From Eremophila alpestris peregrina (lineage: Eukaryota > Chordata > Aves > Passeriformes > Alaudidae), in contig WMCF01000003.1 in the NCBI GenBank assembly GCA_009792885.1, positions 10,706,518-10,770,517 of the forward strand: a stretch of DNA of 64,000 nt. Direction: 5' to 3'. Both the position numbers and the translations under genes were made by a program. The notes under the pieces are model-generated. The model searched no databases and was not told the DNA's origin. It saw only the letters and a program-made list of their open reading frames with translations. Positions 50,601-62,277 of this stretch are shown here, one piece after another; positions within the stretch are counted from its first letter, which is position 1, and the number at the start of each line of letters is the position of its first letter.

Positions 50601-52845
50601 TCTTGCTTTCAAAATTACAGAAATGATTCCTCAGTATTTGAGAAAATGATGCTTCCATGAAAATAATGAGCCAAACCTAACCAAAACCCCATGACACAGA
50701 ACATGGAACAAAAGGACATCCACTTTTCAAAAGTCACAATATTGTTTCAATTTTTTATGGTTTAGAGTAAACCTGAATTTTTTTTTTTGCCTAAATACGT
50801 TTTAGTCTTGATTCTCAAAATATCTGTGTGTACCCTTCTTCTGTCCCTCTACCAACAGACAGCTGTTGCAATAGATGAAACGAGCATAAACATAGATTGA
50901 AAGTTCTTTTCATTATTTATTGACAAAACAGGCCTCTGGTTCAGATAAAGATGAGAAAGATTATTATTAAAAGGAGCAGAGGAAGGAAAAGTTTCCTGTA
51001 TGCTTTCAGTTGAAAGTTTGACAGCATTATGACTTTGGTCATTTTAATTTTTCGGAGTGTGGGTGTCTAGAGCCTGTGCCAAAACTAAAGATGAGATTTT
51101 GATCATGAAAGGGCAAGGATGAACCAGACACAGAAAAATTGTGCTGTTTGCATCAGTTATTTAAACTGTACCTCCTTTGGATTTTTTAGAAGACTGCAGG
51201 CAATCAGTTTCCCTAGTGAGGACCTGACCTCTGGATCCCTGTTGTTCTCTACGTTTGCTGAAAGAATGAGAAATCAGAGAATTCTAATATGCTTTCCTTA
51301 AAGATATGAAAAGCAGTTTTTCTGGATCAATGAGGTTGTTCTTTGCCTATTAAGTAAAGTCAGACTTTGATGGAATGAAGACGTGAGTAGGAGCAAGGGG
51401 ACTCTGACTTCATGACTCTGCCATTAAGAGCACAGAAATGTCCTTAAACCTTGGAAACCAAGGCGGTGATTTGAACAAAAGGGCAGGGGAGAGGCTAGAG
51501 CAGAAAAAGGCTGAAGAACTCCTAATTTCTTTCCTTGTTTTATATGAGTATTTTTATTAATACTTTCTCCCATTTTCCTTAACAAATCACATTCTTCCTG
51601 CATTTACTCAATCTCTCCCTGCAGCTGAAAGCCTCCAAGACCATCACCCAGGCTCTCAATGTAACACCCTCAACTCGTAACAACATTCTATGGGCTTTGA
51701 CAATTGCCCCACATTTCTCCCAAAACAGCAGCTCTATTTCCCAGATCATGAAGCCCTTTAAAGGCTCAGCATGGGGAAGGGCCTCATGGAAAAATCATAG
51801 TTATCCTTACAGGATGTCTATGTTCTTTGGATAGCCCGTGAATGTAATTCATTAAGCTGAGTAAGACCTAAGCTATGACAGAACATTAATACATAAACCA
51901 CACAGAATTACACAGGGAGTAAACAATAAATGGCACAAATATGAGCATACAAATACATCAGGTAATTAGTGTGATGAGCAAGAGTTACAAAAACTGCAAA
52001 TAACAACTAAATATTCCATCTGTGCCTATGCAAATTTCCCTTATGCTTTTTACATGTGAGAAGGGGAATGTTATGTTTTTCATACTTCCTATTCTTTCTT
52101 CCTTTGATTATCTTTTTTCTTCCTTTCTTCCATGCTTCCATTTTTTCTTTCTAGAGACTTCTGAAACTAGCAAAATTTTATGACTGCACCTGAATTTTGC
52201 ACAGTACAATATCATAAATCAATATGATGAATCAATGTTCTCTCCATCATAGATAGCAAGGGGGTTCATTACATTTGCAACTTGCTGCAGTGATTATTAT
52301 GGCAAAAGGAAAAAAAAATTACATCTCTGACTAGAGCAAGTCTAACAACCGATATCTCATTTATTTAATGATTTTGCAATACCTTTTAAAATATAATCTG
52401 ATCTATATCTTTGTAATTTTTCACTGAGATCTCAGTGTTTGAGAATGGCTGGAGAGATAACAGTCACATCAGTGCCTGAAGAAGTTGTGGAACTAATTCA
52501 ACCCAGCAAAATAATCTTAGCCAAGTATATCTGACACCTGGGAGTGAAAAAGGAAGCAAATATGATAGTGACAGAAGTCACTGCAGGAAGCAACAGTAAC
52601 AGTGATTCTGTCTCAAGCCAGAGGTGTTTCACTGTAATTGCTGCTAGATGATCTAACATATACTCTTTTTCTGTAATACAGCCTTAGATGAAGCCTGGGT
52701 ACCAGCTGACTGGCTTCAATACCTGAATGCCAAAAAGTGCAATTTTACAAGTGACATTGCTGATCTATTTGCAGAACACATCACCTGCCACTCGCAACAT
52801 TGCTTGGGAGGGGGATCCATTAGAAAAAGAAGCTTCAGAGCAGAA
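47659..52845. other. Unique AT-rich stretch without genes
   Basis: No gene is supported. Overlapping open frames at 48511-48833 on both strands have no domain. An 18-bp palindrome lies at 49529-49546. Confidence 0.55.
49529..49546. repeat. 18-bp perfect palindrome
   Basis: AAGGCTTTGCAAAGCCTT is self-complementary without spacer. A second 'aaaggcttta' follows 8 bases later, so alternative pairings are possible. Confidence 0.85.
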
Positions 52846-52907
52846 ATGAGGAGCTTTTCTTTCTTCTGGCTGGCCTCTTTTCATCTTCTCTTCTTATGTT
52901 TCAGCAG
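52846..52907 (+). CDS. Candidate first coding exon, signal peptide (hypothetical secreted protein)
   Basis: The ATG at 52846 has a purine at -3 (cagaaATGa). It opens a 20-codon segment, MRSFSFFWLASFHLLFLCFS, which has a charged start, a strongly hydrophobic core and small or polar residues at the end, as in a secretory signal peptide. At 52907 it meets a good splice donor (CAG|GTAATT). Without splicing the frame stops at once (AGG TAA), which favours an exon reading over a longer open frame. The exon would end in phase 2. Two downstream segments accept this phase (55166-55208 and 55584-55623). I do not recognise the protein. Chance occurrence of a short hydrophobic frame before a donor in AT-rich DNA is quite possible. 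Confidence 0.28.
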
Positions 52908-53549
52908 GTAATTTTTCCCACTTCTCCCAGGCTTTACGCTATGGTAGTGGTGCTGAATGCTGATGAGGCTCTGCTTAATGCAACTTCAGGCAATGCAGCT
53001 GAAGCTTTCTACAGTCAGAGAGCCTTTAAAGAGCCTTCAATTAGCAAGCATCTAGACAGAAAAGATAATAGAATAAAATACTTAATAAGCCCTCTAAAAG
53101 AGACCCAATAATGGTACCAAGGCAAAAATTTGAGCACGGTATTATCATTCAAATACTTGATACATACATAAAGTCTGAAATATATATAAAAGGTTTATGT
53201 TTATCTCACTTCAATTATAAAAATTTTCTTCAATATCTCTAGTATTGCTGGTTTTGTCTTTGAACAACCATGCTTCATCTATCTTGTGTTTAGCTGGAAC
53301 TTGTACAGTAAATCTGTATATTTTAGAGTCAAGAATTCAGATTAAATTCCTAATTACCTAGCAGACCCAAAATAATGTGTGTTCCAGTGCTGTGTAGCTT
53401 TCAAAACAATTATATCACCATGCAGACTTTGCTTAGCACAAATGATATTTCAGTTATAGATGGGTAGTGCCTGCTGAAATAAAACTCATACCTGTTTGAA
53501 AAGTCATTTATTAAATATAGATCATAGGGGCAGGAACACCATTTTGGAG

Positions 53550-53584
<35 letters not shown>

Positions 53585-53624
53585 GCTTTCTTTCTTTCTT
53601 TCTCGCTTTCTTTCTTTCTTTCTC
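53550..53624. repeat. Interrupted (TTTC)n microsatellite
   Basis: About 75 bases of TTTC units are broken twice by a G for T change (ttgc, tcgc), spaced 20 bases apart. This gives a higher-order period of five units after the first uninterrupted run. The minus strand is a purine (GAAA) tract. Confidence 0.92.
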
Positions 53625-55165
53625 ATTTATAAATATTGATTACCACAGACAGTACACTTTCAAAATACAGAATTAAATCTTTACAGCATAAATAAAATGG
53701 AAACAAAGTGCTAATCATCTTTGATAACTTTCAAATTGAATGCTCCTAAACATCCAAATATTTTCACGTTTGAATACAAATACAGAGCTAAATTTTGAAG
53801 TTGAAATTAAAGTGTCTCGAGAATGAAACATATCTCTTCATAAGTAAACAAGTCCATTGGGACAACTGTTAATATCCAATACATAGATAAACTTTAATTT
53901 ACCTAAGAGAAAATGAAGATACATCAGAAAGGGACATACTCTGTATTATGTATATCACTTTCTAAATTGTATTCAGAAATAAATGATGACTAAAAATAGA
54001 GCTGTTCAAGTAGTATTTTCAAATAAATTAGAACTATACTCTTTCAGCTCTATTCAGATCCTGATTTCCCCTCAAAATGAAAAAGATACTTCAGTGGTAT
54101 GCATAAGTTCAGTTTCCAAGAATTGGAAATGCAGATTTTTTTTACCTCCAGTGGCCTCCAGGTAATTGTAGACCTACATGAAGACCCCACAGATTATGCC
54201 ATTACAGCAGGTGACTTTTCTTTTGATTGAATAGGTCAAAGCCATTCACTTCTTGCAGAGACTGCAATCAAGTTTCATCCCCATTTGTTTTAGGATAAAG
54301 TGATACAGATGAGGAATAATGCAGTGTTCAAGTTCTCTGCCTCAGCCACCCTTTTCCTCTCTGACAGTCAGAACAGTGATGGGATACAGAAAAATTGGTA
54401 AAACTTATCTGGGATTACAAAACCAATGTCAATTGCATTATAGGGACATTTAGAAATAAGATCTCAAGGTAAATTTATTTTTTCACTCCTGATTGTGTGA
54501 AGACTCATATGTATGTTTATCTTTACATATGCAAGTTAAGAAACTGTAGACAGCAGAATAATTCACTAAAATGGTATTTAAACACATACACCACCATTGT
54601 CAGAACAGAAACCTCTGTAAAATTGTGCCAGACAAGTCACTCGTTACATAGTTATTACTTCAGGGTAAAGAAAGACATTCTATTCAACTGAATAGATTAT
54701 TTATGAAAAATGAGATGATCGATAGCTGAGTATTCTGCCTAAATCTATTCCATGGAATAAATCTCCCCTGACTTTTCAATGTGGTGACAGCTATGAATCT
54801 CATTATTTTAAGTTCTGACTGCTGGACACAAGTTTTATTGCAATGACTGTCATGAGAAATATTTTTACTTAAATAACAGAGTACTAAAATCACAAACCCC
54901 TACCTTGAGGCGAGGTTGCAGCAGTTCTATCTGTTCTTGGTAGAGTTGCTCTCAACAGCTACTGTGGGTTTAGAGCACCTCTTTGTGGTATGTTAGTGAG
55001 ATGTTACTTAGGAAAAGAAAATTCATAGGAAAACACATTTCATACAGTGGATCGAAATCTATTTCAAAAAAAGAAAGAAAAAATGCTGGAAAAATATTAG
55101 TGTTAATTGTTAAATAAGTGATGGAGTATAGTAATGTGCATCCTTCCTGTGTTCTTTTTCTGTAG
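53625..55165. other. Non-coding stretch, possible intron
   Basis: No gene is visible. If the flanking candidate exons are real, this is part of their first intron. Open frames of about 60-69 codons lack domains. Confidence 0.45.
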
Positions 55166-55208
55166 TTTCTGTTGGTGTTCTACGCAGTATATCCTAGCCC
55201 ATGAAAAG
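55166..55208 (+). CDS. Candidate 43-nt coding exon (hypothetical)
   Basis: A pyrimidine-rich acceptor (tgtgttctttttctgtag) precedes 43 bases that end at a strong donor (AAAAG|GTATGT). Only one frame is open. It requires an incoming phase-2 junction, which is what the candidate signal-peptide exon at 52846-52907 supplies. Joined, the AG of that exon plus the first T give Ser, followed by FCWCSTQYILAHEK, ending in phase 0. The extra Cys-Trp-Cys would complete a plausible signal-peptide cleavage region. No next exon in phase 0 is recognised, and I cannot name a protein family. Pseudo-exons of this quality occur by chance every few kilobases. Confidence 0.22.
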
Positions 55209-55583
55209 GTATGTACAAAATGCATTTAACATCTATTGTGATTACACAATCATTATGTTTTCATTTTGGAAATAATAATAATAATGGTAATAGATGTTAT
55301 AGGCTTTAAAATACTTCCTGCAATTACCTCAAAATCTATGGTGAAGCACATCTGCTAGGATAAAGATGAAATTTATCTAAATAATGTTGCATTAAAATTT
55401 TCCTTTTTGCAACTAAATACATAAGTATGGAAACATAATAGTTACATCTACTTAAGTGCAGTTCTACCACTGACTCATTCCTTCACCAGCTGAATCAACT
55501 GCATCCTCTTAATTCACAGTGAAAGGCAAAGGCACGTAAGAATGATGCTGGGAAAAAGAAGCACATACCTTACTTTCTCCCAG

Positions 55584-55623
55584 AGATAATGAATTTCCCA
55601 AGGCTTCTCAGCTGACTCTGCAA
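55584..55623 (+). CDS. Alternative candidate 40-nt exon (hypothetical)
   Basis: The acceptor accttactttctcccag is strong and the donor CAA|GTAAGT is near-consensus. The one open frame reads DNEFPKASQLTLQ after completing a phase-2 codon, and it ends in phase 0. It therefore competes with 55166-55208 for the same junction instead of following it. It is either an alternative exon or, more likely, a pseudo-exon. Confidence 0.15.
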
Positions 55624-57842
55624 GTAAGTCACAAGGCAGCATAATTCTAGGATTTAGAGGGAAGGTGTTAAGGTAAAGATGTCTGCTTTGGAGAGTATCT
55701 CAAGGAGCTATATTTATTTATGTTGTACAAAAAGAGCTTTATGAATCAGTGACACATATGAAAAGTGCTCTGTTATGGAAATTAGCATGAGAATCACATT
55801 GAGTTCAAGTGAGATTGTATAATTAGTATTTTAATAGAGTGGTTTTTCAAAGGAAGAATTTTCAAAACTGATACTTTCAAATTATTCCATTAAAATAAGT
55901 GACAGATTCTCTTTGGAAAACACAAATCTATTTTAAAGTATTAGTGTTTTAATGTGGAAAGTAAACTAATTCAGGTAACAGGAAGGAAAAATACTAGAGT
56001 TTAATCACAGTGTATAGGCCATCACACATACAAGCAAACTACAGAAATAGTATGAAATATCTCCCTAGAACTGCATTTAGAAAATTATCAGTGGCCATTT
56101 CTTTTTGCACGGCAAAATTTGGAAGGAGGATCAGAGAGTTTAGAATTATGAATATATAAAGTATATGTTTTTCCACAAAAATATTATCTAATACAAAAAG
56201 CAATAAAAAATATTGTTGGACACAGAAATCCTCTGTCCTTGCCCTGGTAGATACCCAGGGGGAAATTTCTTGTTCATATATGCTAGAGAATAAATCAGAC
56301 CTCAGAAGTAGGACTTTTATGTGTTAGGAGACATCCCCATTGGAAATTCATGTACATTTTAATATAAATGAGCATTTATAATTTAGAAAGCTTAAACCCC
56401 CCACAACTGTTCCCTAGCCACCATTTATGTATAATGCCTTTGTTAGTCTGTCAAGCCAATATTTAGGATTTTTTCCTATTATTGTGGAGGCCACTCTTGC
56501 AAGGATTATAACATATGACAAATATGGAAAGATAAGAGATTTTGGTATTTACTCTAAAGCTTATGTCAGCTTTCCTGCCTTTTGAAGCATAAGCCTCTTT
56601 TTGAATTGTATCCAAACAGCCAGACATCTTGTGTGAAAAAATGTCTTACTATGCAAAGGTCTGTGAAATGACCATGGAATTCAAAGGGCATTCTGTCCAT
56701 TGGGAATTTTAGAAAGAAAAGGAGTCTCACTTCAGCTTAGCATAGTTGTCTGAAATTAGTCTGTAAGCCTTTTCCAAATTTTACTGTCATTTCATTCAGA
56801 AACAATGCTGCAGTCATGTTGTGCATTTTTAGGCTGACTAGCAAACTGAAGCTACTGAAAGGTAGTCTGCTACCCTGAGACAGCAGGCTGCATCCCGAGC
56901 TTTCTGTCATGCACATCAGGTCCTTGTCTTGTTACCTTGACAATGCAAGTGCCTTTAAGAAGCAGGAAAGTAAAGCAAATACCTTCAATATGCCAAGGAT
57001 TACAGTTTACTGGGTTATGCTGAATCCTCCCACCATGTAAGATATGGATGTTCTATGGGACCATTACTAACCACACCTTTTGAATACTGGGTGCAGTCTT
57101 TATTGGGGATGTATATGAATGTTGCATAATAACATTTGAGAACAAATTTCAAATGTGCTTGAAAGAGAAGGAATCAATCATAATAAATTGGTTCACTGAT
57201 TTGTTTTGGTTCTTTTTCTGTTCGGGAACTATACGTGCTTTGGCTTCAATTTTAAAGAATGTATGATTATCTCTGGATTATGGATTATGGGATAGGGTTT
57301 TTGGATTATTCTTGATCTGTAGCTCTTTCACTAGCAATTAGCTGGAAGAAACATATACATTTTAATCCCTTGATTAAAGATGTGACTGCTCCCTATAAGG
57401 GTGAGAACAGTGGCTAAATTTCAAGTAATGCTGAGAGCATCAGACCCCAGATGAGCTGTGCAGCAGGACATAGAGCACAAGGCATACATTTGGCTCTGGA
57501 GTGTCTATGCACACACACAAATGCATTTGGAAAGCCTGCAAGCTTTTTACAATACATACAATAAAACTTCCTGTTTCAATAAAGTCTTGCTACTAAAATG
57601 ATTTCTAAAAAGAGAGGAGGGGGGAAAGGAACAGAAAGAGATGAAGAGATGCAAAGACAGGCAAAAAATATTGTTCTGAAGAATAACATTACTTCTGATT
57701 GTCCTAACACAGATTATGAGCAAATAATTCATATGACCTTTTCATTCTGTCAGTTAAAACTCTTTGCTTATTAAAAATTCATGGTCAAGATTTTTATGAC
57801 AATGTTGTTCAACATGGAAAGCTAAATATATTTATGTTTCAG
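55624..57842. other. Unique AT-rich stretch without genes
   Basis: No repeat family or gene is recognised. It would be intronic if the neighbouring candidate exons are real. Confidence 0.5.
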
Positions 57843-57940
57843 CTGATGATTTTGAATGCCAACAGTTGGTAGGAGCAGAGTCATGGGAATTTGATTGCTA
57901 CCCTGAATTTTTAGAAGTGATTGGTGCCAATATTTCCTGG
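57843..57940 (+). CDS. Candidate 98-nt open segment with splice signals (hypothetical)
   Basis: A branch-point-like gctaaat and the acceptor tttatgtttcag precede a 32-codon open frame. It includes DDFECQQLVGAESW and, later, two Cys and an N-glycosylation-type NIS motif near its end. It closes at TGG|GTAACT. It needs incoming phase 1 and leaves in phase 0, so it does not join directly to either candidate exon upstream. An intervening exon would be required. The pyrimidine tract is weak. The composition suits an extracellular domain, but I recognise no family. Low confidence. Confidence 0.15.
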
Positions 57941-60412
57941 GTAACTAACTTTGCTAATACTTGGGAGAATAATTAGAAGGTTTTCTTTGAATTATTTACT
58001 GGTGAGATAAAAAGGATGAATCAGAATTATATCCATAAAGAATTCTATTTGTCGCAGCTAGACGTGGCTTGGCATTCAGGTGCTTCTCAAAACCAAAAAA
58101 GGTTTTCTTCTGAGCATGGAGGATAAAAAGGGTCAGAGAAAGAACAGTAACACAACAATAACCAATCTCTGATGATCTCAGAAAGAGTAACTGTTTCTGG
58201 AAACAGCACCTCTCACACAAAGAAGGGGCCTGAAAAGATGTTATTTTGCTGCCTGGTTTTTCCGGACACTTGTTATTCATCCAACCAGTTGTACCAAGGT
58301 TGTTACTACAAGCATAAACTCAGAGGATTGAAAAAGACAGCTGAGTCCATGCTGAGAGCTTTCCATAGACTAAGCCACCATCAGCTTTCTTGTTATTCTA
58401 TGGAACTACTCACTTTTCACAGGGACAGCCAGCAGCCTCTTTGGCTTTCACCATTCTGATTTGTGACATTTCACAATATAAGCAAGCTTATATTTTTGTA
58501 GGGTTTGTAGCTCCTATTGAGATCTGCACAGTTTGATAAAAGAGCAATTGCCTTTAGAGCTTAAAACAATTGTGAACCATTTCTCCAACATAAAAAAGCA
58601 GACACACATTAACTGACGTCTCCTGAAAAATCGCATCTCTTGAAAAATTGCATATATTGAAAATTGCATAGGTAAGAAAATTTCATCAAATATGCAGTTA
58701 TTTGTTTATATATTCCCAAAATGGGTAAAGAAAAAAGAAGTTTCTCAAATGTCCTCATTGTAATTCTTAAAACTTCTAAGGAAAATATGTCTTTATTTCT
58801 TTTATTTCTCTGCAAATACTGCTAAACTTTCTCCAATGTTTAGAGCTCAGTCGGTACATTTTTGTCCATTTGAAATCAATTTCAGTTTGTTAGATTCAAA
58901 TATTTTATATCAGTAAGGCAAGTTTGAGTTATATTCTTCTGCTCATTTCAAGCAATATGCTCTATATTTATAACCTCAGACTGGTATTTTAGAGTCCTAC
59001 ATAAATGATTGACAATGATGTATTTTTGTCACTGTATAATTGCATTCTGAAAAAATATTGGCTCTTCCAATATAGGTTTTTTCTATTTTGCCTGAGAACC
59101 TCAGACAAGTCTCTATTTATGTGTATGTGCCTGTCTGCTGCCTGTCTGTGAAGGGAAATTATAATTTTTTTGAATAATCTGAAACTGCTTAGGATGCCAT
59201 ATGTTTCTTTGTCTGCATATTATTTTAGTTTCAGTAAAAGAAGTTACAAGTATATTTGTAGATTCAAGTATCTAAAAATTTAGGCAGTGTTTTAACTTTA
59301 CAATTCAAGGAAGAAATTCAATTAAAATCAATATTGTTCTTAAATTTTGTAAAGACAGTTCATAAAAACACTGTTAATGTTTAAAAAATTTCATTAACAG
59401 CAAATTTCCTAGAGGGATGGTACAGGTATATATTGAAAGATTGTTTCATCAAAATTATGCTCTTAATTTTTAGTAGGGATAAAAATCCTTTAAAACTATA
59501 TTTCAAATCAAAATGAACATGTGAATGCATAACCTTTTCTTTTTTCATGCTCTTCTTTTCAAGTGTTTTGAAGAAGGGAAAAACAATCATACACCCATGT
59601 TTCTATTTTGTCATCAGAATTCAAAGGTTTTTTTCTTATAATTATTTTAATTAAATAGAATTAGTTTCAATATGTTTATATTGATATGCAGCATGTTTGC
59701 AGGACCCTTTCCACAGACCACATAGTTATTTTCAGTGGTCTCTCACATTAATGCTTTTTTCCATGGTTGAGTTTGTTGACTCTTTTGGGGAATCTAGTCA
59801 TTTTGCAGATGTGAGGCTAATTGACTGAGCAGTCTTTAAGGACTTCAGTTAATTTTACTTATATAAATGTATGCATATTTATTAAAGCAGTAATTGGAAA
59901 ATATGAATTATTTGTATTATTTAGCCAATATTAAGCTGACAGCTAAATCATGAACTCTTCAGTGAGTGCACAAACACTTCTCCCTCATCTTTTCCGTCTA
60001 TGCCTTTTCTGTTCTCAAGGTCATGACATTCTCCACTTATATCTCTTGCTGTGTTTATCCAGGTTCAGATGGCCACTCCACTGCACTTGTTCTGATTCTC
60101 TGAGCAGTAAGATAGCTGCCACTGTAATCAGTGTATTTTTTTCCCCTCTGGTTACTGCCTGCAGCCTTGCTTATCACTTGTTTTGCTCTTCCCTATCTCT
60201 CCCACATCCCTTGTCCCCAACTCCTTCCCAGGCAGACTTGTACTCATTCCTGACAGAATTCTCCCTTGCAAAAGGCAAGTTTCCATCATTTCAATTTCAG
60301 GGCTAAAACTGAGGCAATGAGAAAGCCACCACAGCAGTTAAGAGCAAAACTTGCTATTCTTCCAGTGCCCGTGAAAATCCTAAATTCAGCAGCTCACTGC
60401 TTTCCCCCAGAG
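57941..60412. other. Unique AT-rich stretch without genes
   Basis: Open frames up to 118 codons (59950-60306) have no domain. A small 17-bp tandem repeat lies at 58622-58672. Confidence 0.5.
58622..58672. repeat. About three degenerate copies of a 16-19-bp repeat
   Basis: The core tgaaaaattgcata recurs three times (cctgaaaaatcgcat, tgaaaaattgcatata, ttgaaaattgcata). It resembles a small array of octamer- or C/EBP-like AT-rich sites, but no function is shown. Confidence 0.7.
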
Positions 60413-60426
60413 GCACTAGATGGCAG
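60413..60426 (+). promoter_or_regulatory. Candidate CTCF binding site
   Basis: GCACTAGATGGCAG matches the core CTCF consensus CCASYAGRKGGCRS at 13 of 14 positions, the first base being G. The following CAGGG is also compatible. It lies in a locally GC-richer patch. CTCF sites are insulators or loop anchors in birds as in mammals. One motif hit without occupancy data is suggestive only. Confidence 0.35.
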
Positions 60427-61177
60427 CAGGGATCACTGCTGCATTGCATCAGGAGCAGAACCTGTCAGGAATGAAGCAGCAGCAAGGATTTCAATGAGGA
60501 TTTTAATTGAGAAGAGGCAAGCTTCATTATGGATGTGCTTCATTTTCAATAAAATTATTTTCAAAACTATCGTTGTCTTTATGGAGAAAGTCTAACAGCA
60601 CTGAATATCAAACCCACTCCCCTACTATCTAAGGCAGTCACATCTATAATCTATTTCACCTTAAAATGACAGACATTCTTTTTCTTCTGTGACTTTTCAT
60701 GAAAGGTTGCTCTATCCTGTCTCTCATATTTAATGAATTTGTGTCTGAAAAATGCACTTAAATGCAATCTTATTGCTAGCTGAATGAAAATTCATGAAAA
60801 TTGCCCCAAGAGCAGAGAACAGTAACACAAGATGAACATGGGTAATACATAAAAGTGAAATGATCTAAGCGTGAGTTATATGCCTGGTCAGTTTATTTTC
60901 TTTGCCATTTCGATGTTCCTCTTATTCTGAACAGACTATGAACAATGGCCAAAGATGATCTCTTGCACCAAAATGCTTGCTTACTTTTCTTTTACTTCAA
61001 GACAACTATCCCTGCTTGTGCTTACACTGAGAAATAAAAATTAATTCCCACAAAGGAAGAATGCATGAGAGTGGGGAAGATGGTTCTGATTAATTACCTA
61101 GAATCATATAGTAAATTGACATGTATAATTTCATTTAAGCAAAAGTGCATCTCAAACAAAAGAAACATACAACAAAG
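60427..61177. other. Unique stretch without genes
   Basis: Nothing is recognised apart from a potential poly(A) signal aataaa near 60550, which has no gene attached. Confidence 0.5.
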
Positions 61178-61330
61178 TAAGTTGGAAGGCATGTCTGGAG
61201 GACATCTAGTCCACTTATTTGTTGAAAGCAGAACTAATTTTGATATGAGATCAGTTTGCTCACAGTCTTGTCAAGACAAGTTCTGAAAACCTTCAGGAAT
61301 TTTTATTCCACAGGCTCTTTGAGAAGAAAA
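61178..61330 (-). mobile_element. CR1 LINE 3'-end fragment (minus)
   Basis: 'gttggaaggcatgtctggag', 'gacatctagtccac', 'gaaagcagaactaat', 'cagtttgctcacagtcttgt' and 'ttattccacaggctctttga' follow the reverse complement of a CR1 3' end. The element's 3' terminus is at the left edge and the body runs rightwards, truncated at about 61330. It is moderately diverged. It lies head to head with the plus-strand CR1 fragment next to it. Confidence 0.7.
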
Positions 61331-61344
61331 AGAAGAAAGTGGCA

Positions 61345-61587
61345 AAAACTGATCCACAGGAAGTTCCACCTAGACATGAGGAATAACTTTACTGTTCAGG
61401 TGACTGAGCACTGGAACAGGGAGATTGTGGAGTCTCTCTCACTGGAGATATTCAGGAATATCCTGACATTCAGAAACTGATGCAATCCTGTGCCATGTTC
61501 TCTGGGATGACCCTGCTTGAGCAGGGAGGTTGGACCAGATGACCCACTGTGATCCCTTGCACCCTGAGCCACTCTGTAATTCTGTGA
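61345..61587 (+). mobile_element. CR1 LINE 3'-end fragment (plus)
   Basis: This copy is well preserved: 'ggaagttccacctagacatg', 'ggtgactgagcactggaaca', 'tgtggagtctctctcactgg', 'gatgcaatcctgtgccatg', 'ctctgggatgaccctgcttg', 'gagcagggaggttggaccag', 'atgacccactgtgatccctt' and a terminal repeat-like end, 'actctgtaattctgtgag'. The last feature is the characteristic CR1 3' microsatellite (ATTCTGTG-type units), so the 3' end is complete. It appears younger than the other copies. The 120-codon frame starting at 61530 begins inside it and is not a gene. Confidence 0.9.
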
Positions 61588-62205
61588 GAAAGAGGGCAGA
61601 TGAAGAAGCAGAGAAAGAGTCAAATGTATTTCAGAGCAGCAAGGTAAAAGCAGTGTTTCTGACACTGGGGCATGAGTGCACCTGTGTGTGTACACATGTG
61701 GATTTGGAGCTGGGGCAGAGGGGAGCATCCACAGCTACCAGATATTGCCTCTTTGGAGAAACCTCTCCTAAAAGAAAATTCACAGCACTGTGCCTCTCTT
61801 CCCTTGCAGAGTTGGAAAGGGCAGATGTCTTTTATCTGTCTCTTCCTGTAGAAGAAGCCTTGTTCCATAAAAAACAAACTTCTGCTAGCTGAAAAACTCA
61901 AAATCAATCTTGTTTTTTGTCTATATTTATGTCCTTCCACTCAGTTTTCTTGAGAAAAAATCAATCCCAAGACTTTTGCCAGTAATGGTTATCCTTTCTA
62001 TTCAATAAGGCTCTGAGATGGCCACATTCCTTACCTTCTCTGTTGCTTTCTTCAGACTTATGAACAGGTATGGTAAAAATACCTCCCATACAAAGGAGTG
62101 TTATTTCTTTTTCAGCCTCCATAAAGTAAAGTCAGATGAGACCTTCTGGTCCAAAGTAGGTTAATTAGGAGGCAGGAACAAATGGAGGGGATCTACATTT
62201 GTTTG

Positions 62206-62277
62206 AAAAAAAAAAAAATTAAAAAAATAACTGGAAAATCATGAAACGGGGGAAAAAAAAAAAGAAAAAGAAAAAAG
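62206..62277. repeat. A-rich simple sequence
   Basis: Three A-rich blocks are separated by short unique links. The last contains AAAAG units. Confidence 0.75.

Noticed and set aside
53550..53624. Possible repeat array resembling CRISPR
   Set aside because: It is a simple (TTTC)n microsatellite with point interruptions, without unique spacers, in a vertebrate genome.
59950..60306. 118-codon open frame (+)
   Set aside because: Rich in Leu, Ser and Cys from pyrimidine-rich DNA. No recognisable motif, and the start context is unremarkable.
61530..61940. Frames of 120 (+) and 106 (-) codons
   Set aside because: They begin within or overlap the CR1 3' end and conflict with each other.
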